A stretch of 45,276 nt of DNA from an uncultured Lacinutrix sp. (GTDB lineage: Bacteria > Bacteroidota > Bacteroidia > Flavobacteriales > Flavobacteriaceae). Both the position numbers and the translations under genes were made by a program. The notes under the pieces were generated by a model that was not told the DNA's origin, did not search any database, and worked only from the letters and a program-made list of their open reading frames with translations. The stretch covers positions 1 through 45,276 of the forward strand of contig NZ_CANMSJ010000015.1 in assembly GCF_947500605.1 (NCBI RefSeq), written 5' to 3'. Positions 40,587-45,276 of the stretch are shown piece by piece (positions within the stretch are counted from its first letter, which is position 1; each line of letters starts with the position of its first letter).

Positions 40587-42530
40587 TTATTTAGCATAGC
40601 CGCTAGTAATAATAAACTTAGAACGTCTATTTTCTTGATGTTGTTCCTCAGTACAATTCTTACTATTTGCATCGTCGCAATTGTTTATTAATTGACTTTC
40701 TCCATAACCAATAGCACTTTCTACTCTGTTTTCGGTAATGCCTCTAGAGAATAAATAATCTCTTGTAGATTTAGCTCTTCTATCAGATAACTTCTTGTTG
40801 TAAGCATCTCTACCACGACTGTCTGTATGCGATTCTATTTTAATTACCATTATAGGATGTTCACGCATAACGGCTACAATATTTTCTAATTCGTAAGCAG
40901 CATCTGGTCTAATATCAGACTTGTTATAATCGAAGAAAATAGGATTAATTACAATTTCGCTATCAATTATTAAAGGAGTAAGGAAGAGGTCTACAGTGTT
41001 TTCTATACCGCTTTCTTGGGTTGTAGTTACTTCTTTTTGGTCTGGTCTGTATATTACTTTTTCACCAAGTACAACAAAAGTGTTATCGCAAGCGACATCT
41101 TTAAACTCATATTCACCTTTCTCGTTAGAAGTTTCCATTTGTATTACTTTACCATTTTCATCGATAAGTTTTACAACCACTTTTGGTAGTGGTTCATTAG
41201 AAATTTTGTCTTTAGTAATTCCTTTAATTATTTGTTTACACTCATAACGACCAAAACTATAAATATCATCACCACCTTTTCCACCATCTCTGTTAGAAGA
41301 GAAGTATCCAGTGTTTGTATCAGTATCAATAAAAAAGGCAAAATCATCGAAACCACTATTATATGGTGCACCAAGGTTTTTTACGAAAACTTGTGATGTA
41401 TCTTTTTTAAGAATATTACTTTCAAAAATATCATATAAACCTAAGTTTAAATGCCCATCGGATGAGAAATATAGTGTAGAATCTTTAGCAATAAAAGGGA
41501 AATTTTCTCTTCCTTCTGTATTAATTTTAGCTCCTAAATTAATAGGATTACCAAAGGTTCCATCATTATTTATTTTTACTTTATATATATCTGTAAGTCC
41601 TTTTGAGCCCTCACGATCTGAAGAGAAATATAAATCTTTCTCGTTAGGACTTAGAGCAGGAGATCCTGTCGAAAAATCTTCGCCATTAAAAGGTAACTCT
41701 TCTATTTTCTTCCATTTACCATCAACATTCTTTGCTCTAAATAATTTAATTTGTGAAGTACCTCCTTTATCGTATTTGGCTTTGTTCTTCTTATTTAAAT
41801 TTATTCTAGTAAAATACATTGTTTTACCATCTTTTGTAATGGCAACAGAGCTTTCATGAAAATCTGTGTTAATTTCGTTTGATGTAATAAGTGAAGGTGA
41901 TCCAACTATTTTGTTTCCTTCTTCTATAGTTATTCCAGATTGATAGATATTTAGGAATGGTTCTTTATTCCATTGATACAGTTTTTTTTCGTCTATTACA
42001 GTATCTGTTACTCGAGTAGAAGCAAAGTATAAAATGTTATCTTTTTCAAAACTTCCAAAATCTGAATATTCTGTATTAATATCAAGATTTTTATAATCTA
42101 CATATGTACGATCTGTAGACTCTAATGCTTCAAATTTTTCAATATCGAATACATCTTCTTCTTTTACACGTCTATCATTTCTTTTACGGTCTTTAAAAAT
42201 AGTAGTCCATTTTTTAGATTCCTCAAACTGATTTAAGCTTCTTAGAGTTTGAATATATTTATAGATATACTCTGGATTTACATCCTTATATTTTGTTACT
42301 GCTTTCTTGTACCAATAACTAGCTAGTTGTACGTTAGAATTGTTGTAGTAACAATCACCAAGTCTAGTAACGACATGTTCTGTAGTATCTCCTTTTTTTA
42401 AAACTTCTAAATAAAGTTCTGTTGCCTGATAATAGGCATAATCTTTAAAGAAATTATCGGCTACTTTAATCTGTGCACTTGTTATAGAGACAGTAAAAAA
42501 GAATAATATGTATAGTAAACTATTTTTCAT
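40587..42530 (-). CDS. OmpA-family protein with TPR, PD40 and CarboxypepD_reg domains
   Basis: A 647-residue exported protein: signal peptide (ending TSAQ), TPR-like helices (about 22-110), a WD40-like PD40 propeller (about 150-430; TKDGKTMYFTR, LSPNEKDLYFSSDREG, NTGYFSSNRDGGKGGDDIYSF), a carboxypeptidase-regulatory sandwich (about 435-510) and an OmpA peptidoglycan-binding domain (about 530-645; HTDSRGRDAYNKKLSDRR). This set is that of PorE-like proteins, linked to T9SS and gliding machinery. It follows the SprF-like gene by six bases. It should help anchor the barrel partner to the cell wall, by inference. Confidence 0.85.
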   Translation of the reverse strand: MKNSLLYILFFFTVSITSAQIKVADNFFKDYAYYQATELYLEVLKKGDTTEHVVTRLGDCYYNNSNVQLASYWYKKAVTKYKDVNPEYIYKYIQTLRSLNQFEESKKWTTIFKDRKRNDRRVKEEDVFDIEKFEALESTDRTYVDYKNLDINTEYSDFGSFEKDNILYFASTRVTDTVIDEKKLYQWNKEPFLNIYQSGITIEEGNKIVGSPSLITSNEINTDFHESSVAITKDGKTMYFTRINLNKKNKAKYDKGGTSQIKLFRAKNVDGKWKKIEELPFNGEDFSTGSPALSPNEKDLYFSSDREGSKGLTDIYKVKINNDGTFGNPINLGAKINTEGRENFPFIAKDSTLYFSSDGHLNLGLYDIFESNILKKDTSQVFVKNLGAPYNSGFDDFAFFIDTDTNTGYFSSNRDGGKGGDDIYSFGRYECKQIIKGITKDKISNEPLPKVVVKLIDENGKVIQMETSNEKGEYEFKDVACDNTFVVLGEKVIYRPDQKEVTTTQESGIENTVDLFLTPLIIDSEIVINPIFFDYNKSDIRPDAAYELENIVAVMREHPIMVIKIESHTDSRGRDAYNKKLSDRRAKSTRDYLFSRGITENRVESAIGYGESQLINNCDDANSKNCTEEQHQENRRSKFIITSGYAK

Positions 42531-42536
42531 TTTATA

Positions 42537-43484
42537 TTAGAAATATCTTGGAGATTTAATACGTTTTCTTGGTTTGTAAACTTCAAACATTAATAGAATT
42601 TCATGTGTTCCACTTGTATACGGTCTTAAATCTGATAAAAAATATTCATAAGAATATCCAATTCTTAATTGTTGAGAGACTTGAAAATCTGCAAGTGCAC
42701 CTATGGTTGAAGTATCTTGATTATATCTATAAGCACCACCTAACCAAAATTTTTCAAAGAATAGGAGGTTAGCATTAATATCGAACGAAACAGGTGCTCC
42801 ATTTGTAACTTTTAATAGGGTAGATGGTTTTAGTTTTAGATTTTCATTAAGTTCAAAAACATAACCTCCAGTTAAATAATAACCTATTCTCTCTAAAGCT
42901 AAATATTCTGGTCCAGCATCTTGATTACCTCTTAAATTATAATCGGTATTTAATATTCTTGGAGCAGATAAACCAACATACCATCTATTACTATGCAAAA
43001 ACAAACCAACTCCAATATTTGGATTCCAACGACTAGAAATGTCGCTAAAAAATGGATCTGTATAGACTTGTTCTTGGTCTAAAAAACCAACGGTATCTAA
43101 GTTGTAATGAGTAAAACCAGCTTTTAAGCCAAAAGCTAATTTTGTTGTTTCACTTGTGTTTATTGTATATGAAAAATCACCATACATAAAAACAAAATTT
43201 TCATAACCTAATTGATCGTTAATTATGGATAGTCCTAAACCTAATTGTTCATTTTTTAGAGGAGAATGTATAGAAAGTGTTTGAGTACTTGGTCCTCCTT
43301 CTAAACCTACCCATTGACTTCTATGTAAACCAACTAAACTTATTGTTTCTCTACTTCCTGCATATGCGGGATTTACAGATATGGTATTAAACATATACTG
43401 TGAAAACTGCGGTAATTGTTGAGCAAAGGAAAAAACACAACTTAGTGCCACAATAGTAAATATATAAATTCTATTTCTTTTCAT
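42537..43484 (-). CDS. PorP/SprF family T9SS outer membrane protein
   Basis: A 315-residue barrel with a signal peptide (ending CVFSFAQ) and the family opening QLPQFSQYMFNTISVNPAYAGSRE, then LVGLHRSQWVGLEGGPSTQ and the ending SGTHEILLMFEV. In Flavobacterium johnsoniae SprF is needed to secrete the SprB adhesin; each such barrel usually stands after its own cargo gene. That is the layout here: the adhesin gene ends eight bases before it. It is not SprF itself by proof, but the same role for this adhesin is likely. Confidence 0.9.
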   Translation of the reverse strand: MKRNRIYIFTIVALSCVFSFAQQLPQFSQYMFNTISVNPAYAGSRETISLVGLHRSQWVGLEGGPSTQTLSIHSPLKNEQLGLGLSIINDQLGYENFVFMYGDFSYTINTSETTKLAFGLKAGFTHYNLDTVGFLDQEQVYTDPFFSDISSRWNPNIGVGLFLHSNRWYVGLSAPRILNTDYNLRGNQDAGPEYLALERIGYYLTGGYVFELNENLKLKPSTLLKVTNGAPVSFDINANLLFFEKFWLGGAYRYNQDTSTIGALADFQVSQQLRIGYSYEYFLSDLRPYTSGTHEILLMFEVYKPRKRIKSPRYF

Positions 43485-43492
43485 TCATTTTT

Positions 43493-45276
43493 TTATTTTG
43501 TACCTAAAAATAATGGGCCAGTAATAGGATCTAAACCGCTATTTCTTAAAATAATAACATAATAGTATGTACCATTTGGAAGCTTATCTGCAGTCCCTAG
43601 TGACTGTTTAATCGCTTGACCACTCCAATCATTTTTATAATCTTTCACATCATAAATTATGCCACCATAACGATTAAATATCTGTAAATCTATTATGAAA
43701 CCACATTTTTGATCTCCTTGTATAAAGAAGAAATCGTTATGCCCATCACCATTTGGCGTTACTGCTTTAGAAATAACAAGACCTTCTACACCGCATGGCT
43801 GAACAATACATTTATCGTGTATGTTTAATGTAACTCTAATTGTAGCTCTACAATCATCACTTGCCATTGAATAGGTAAAGATATAATCACCAAGTTCTAA
43901 GTCGATAGGATCGAAGGTACCATCAGTATCTAATACAACATCACCTTGCTCAACTGTCCATGTTCCAGAGGTGTCAATACCTTCTGTTAAGTACTCGAAT
44001 AAATCTATAGTACCATCATTATTACAATGTTCACCATCAAGGTCTGTAACAAAGTCTTCACTAATAACGTTTACAGTATGTGTATAAACATTAGAGTTAT
44101 TACAACTGTCACTAACAATCCATTCCCAAACTATTTCATAATCTTCACCATCACCAGCGTTATTATTCGTTTCATTAAAATCGATAGTAACTTCTATATT
44201 AGAACATTCGTCTGAGAATTCTAAAGTTGGCGGCTCAGGGATTTCAGAACAAATAACGTAAGATTCAGGCTCTAAATTAGTTAATAAAGTAGGAGCAGTA
44301 GTATCTTCAATCGTTAGTGTGGCAATTGAAATAGATTCATTTCCACAATCATCAGCAACAGTATAAGTTACTTCAATTGTTCCTCCAGCACCACAATTAG
44401 AATTTAAATTAACAAATGAATAATTAGAAGTTACTGTATTTGTAGTATCAGCATCACAAGCATCAACACCACAAGATGTAAGAGTTTCAATGTTATTTGC
44501 ATTCCATTCATTTGCTAATGTTTCATTTTCACTTCCATTGCATTCTATAGTTGTATTTGTAACATTACAGTTAGATAAATCTGGACCAGTTGAATCTTCA
44601 AGTGTCAATGTAGCTGTTGTTGTTGCAGTATTACCACAATCATCAGTAACAGTATAGTTAACAATAATAGTTCCACCTAAACCACATGTTGACACTAGGT
44701 TGTTAAAGTCGAAATCTGAAGTTACTGTGTAAATAGAATCCAAATCACAATCATCACCAGGACAAGTAGAAAGAGTAGTCATATTATCAGCATTCCATGT
44801 CGAAGCTATTGTTGCATTATCTGTACCATTACATTCTATAGTAGTATTTGTTACATCAGTACAGATAGTTAAATCTGGACCAGTAGTATCTTCTAGTGTA
44901 AGAGTTGCAGTAAGTTGTGTAGTATTACCACAATCGTCTGCTACCGTATAAGTAACAGTAATTGCACCACCTGCACCACAATTAGACACTAAGTTGTTAA
45001 AGTCGTAATTAGAAGTTACTACGTTAGTTGGATCTACATCACAAGCATCGGTACCACAGTTTTGAAGTGTTGCAATATTAGCAGCATCCCAAGCGATCGC
45101 AATGTTTTCGTTATCAGTTCCACCACATTCGATAGTTTCATCAACAACAGTACAATTAGTTAAATCTGGACCAGTAGTATCTTCTAGTGTAAGAGTTGCA
45201 GTAAGTTGTGTAGTATTACCACAATCGTCTGCTACCGTATAAGTAACAGTAATTGCACCACCTGCACCACAATTAG
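43493..45276 (-). CDS. T9SS type B adhesin with Ig-like repeats (5' end cut by window)
   Basis: The frame is open to the window edge, so the 594 visible codons are the C-terminal part of a larger protein; the Met at 44989 is internal. The protein has repeats of about 97 residues with VTYTVADDCGNTTQLTATLTLEDTTGPDL-like cores and paired cysteines (four in the window), an Ig-like stretch (about 44220-44100) and a C-terminal gliding-motility-associated (type B) sorting domain starting at AVTPNGDGHNDFFFI with IFNRYGGIIYD. Such cargo goes through the T9SS to the surface; the SprF-like gene follows. Probable adhesin. Confidence 0.9.
   Translation of the reverse strand, partial: NCGAGGAITVTYTVADDCGNTTQLTATLTLEDTTGPDLTNCTVVDETIECGGTDNENIAIAWDAANIATLQNCGTDACDVDPTNVVTSNYDFNNLVSNCGAGGAITVTYTVADDCGNTTQLTATLTLEDTTGPDLTICTDVTNTTIECNGTDNATIASTWNADNMTTLSTCPGDDCDLDSIYTVTSDFDFNNLVSTCGLGGTIIVNYTVTDDCGNTATTTATLTLEDSTGPDLSNCNVTNTTIECNGSENETLANEWNANNIETLTSCGVDACDADTTNTVTSNYSFVNLNSNCGAGGTIEVTYTVADDCGNESISIATLTIEDTTAPTLLTNLEPESYVICSEIPEPPTLEFSDECSNIEVTIDFNETNNNAGDGEDYEIVWEWIVSDSCNNSNVYTHTVNVISEDFVTDLDGEHCNNDGTIDLFEYLTEGIDTSGTWTVEQGDVVLDTDGTFDPIDLELGDYIFTYSMASDDCRATIRVTLNIHDKCIVQPCGVEGLVISKAVTPNGDGHNDFFFIQGDQKCGFIIDLQIFNRYGGIIYDVKDYKNDWSGQAIKQSLGTADKLPNGTYYYVIILRNSGLDPITGPLFLGTK
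44307..45276 (-). repeat. In-gene tandem repeat, period about 291 bp
   Basis: The repeated VTYTVADDCGN unit recurs with the same phase at 45276, 44985, 44691 and 44400 (291, 294, 291 bases apart). The segments 44866-44985 and 45157-45276 are identical over at least 120 bases, pointing to recent duplication or gene conversion, while the next copies are diverged. Confidence 0.85.

Noticed and set aside
41311-41859. A 182-codon rightward frame inside the OmpA/PD40 gene
   Set aside because: It is a shadow of the leftward gene, which has clear domains throughout; the translation has no recognisable pattern.
44307-45276. Long direct repeats considered as a CRISPR or transposon
   Set aside because: The period is a whole number of codons and the reading frame is open throughout; it is a protein repeat.

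Overview
The window is a stretch of chromosome from a member of the phylum Bacteroidota, almost certainly a marine-type Flavobacteriaceae. The evidence is the low G+C, TAnnTTTG-type -7 boxes in front of many genes, the lack of strong Shine-Dalgarno sites, type IX secretion (T9SS) genes (porQ, a PorP/SprF protein, a type B sorting domain) and typical family gene contents such as a TonB receptor with a carboxypeptidase-regulatory domain, GIN-domain proteins and SG/NEPL-type lipoproteins. No tRNA, rRNA, CRISPR array, prophage or insertion sequence was seen. Most of the window is ordinary core genome; strand changes are usually marked by clear hairpin terminators.

Layout. 1-5200: the edge of an unidentified leftward gene, a short tyrosine recombinase, then (leftward) an M23 peptidase and a TonB-dependent receptor. 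5400-7823: a small coiled-coil gene, zapA, a 6S-like RNA and rny. 7863-10429 (leftward): a PAS histidine kinase without a partner, xerD and a TM2-domain protein. 10479-13753: a secreted protein, two small outer membrane beta-barrels and aroQ. 13864-16942 (leftward): lpd, then a secreted MsrB, a cytosolic MsrB and a DinB-like gene that overlap each other. 17205-21394: an M48 lipoprotein peptidase, a UMF1-type transporter and two lipoproteins. 21466-24491 (leftward): an ECF sigma factor, an anti-sigma-like membrane protein and two secreted repeat proteins (DUF4097-like and GIN). 24857-31910: lon, two LysM proteins, porQ, an ExbD-like secreted protein and cmk. 32123-34765: a Kbp-like LysM protein (leftward) and rpsA with a structured leader. 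34919-37818: pyrR, pyrB, a small STAS-like gene and rnz. 37848-40586: a hypothetical gene, pdxH, a CAP-domain lipoprotein and a broken gene. 40587-45276 (leftward): a T9SS adhesin (cut by the window edge), a SprF-like protein and an OmpA/PD40 protein forming one operon.

The most interesting points are: the 6S-like RNA placed between zapA and rny, its terminator ending 20 bases before rny; a signal-peptide protein beside porQ whose C-terminal half looks like the periplasmic domain of ExbD without the membrane anchor; a leftward gene at 40063-40521 broken by two compensating slips in A-runs; dispersed palindromic repeats, one a pair between pyrR and pyrB; a structured rpsA leader; and several genes whose -7 box lies 3-7 bases before the ATG, which suggests leaderless transcripts. 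All assignments come from reading the sequence; no database search was run.
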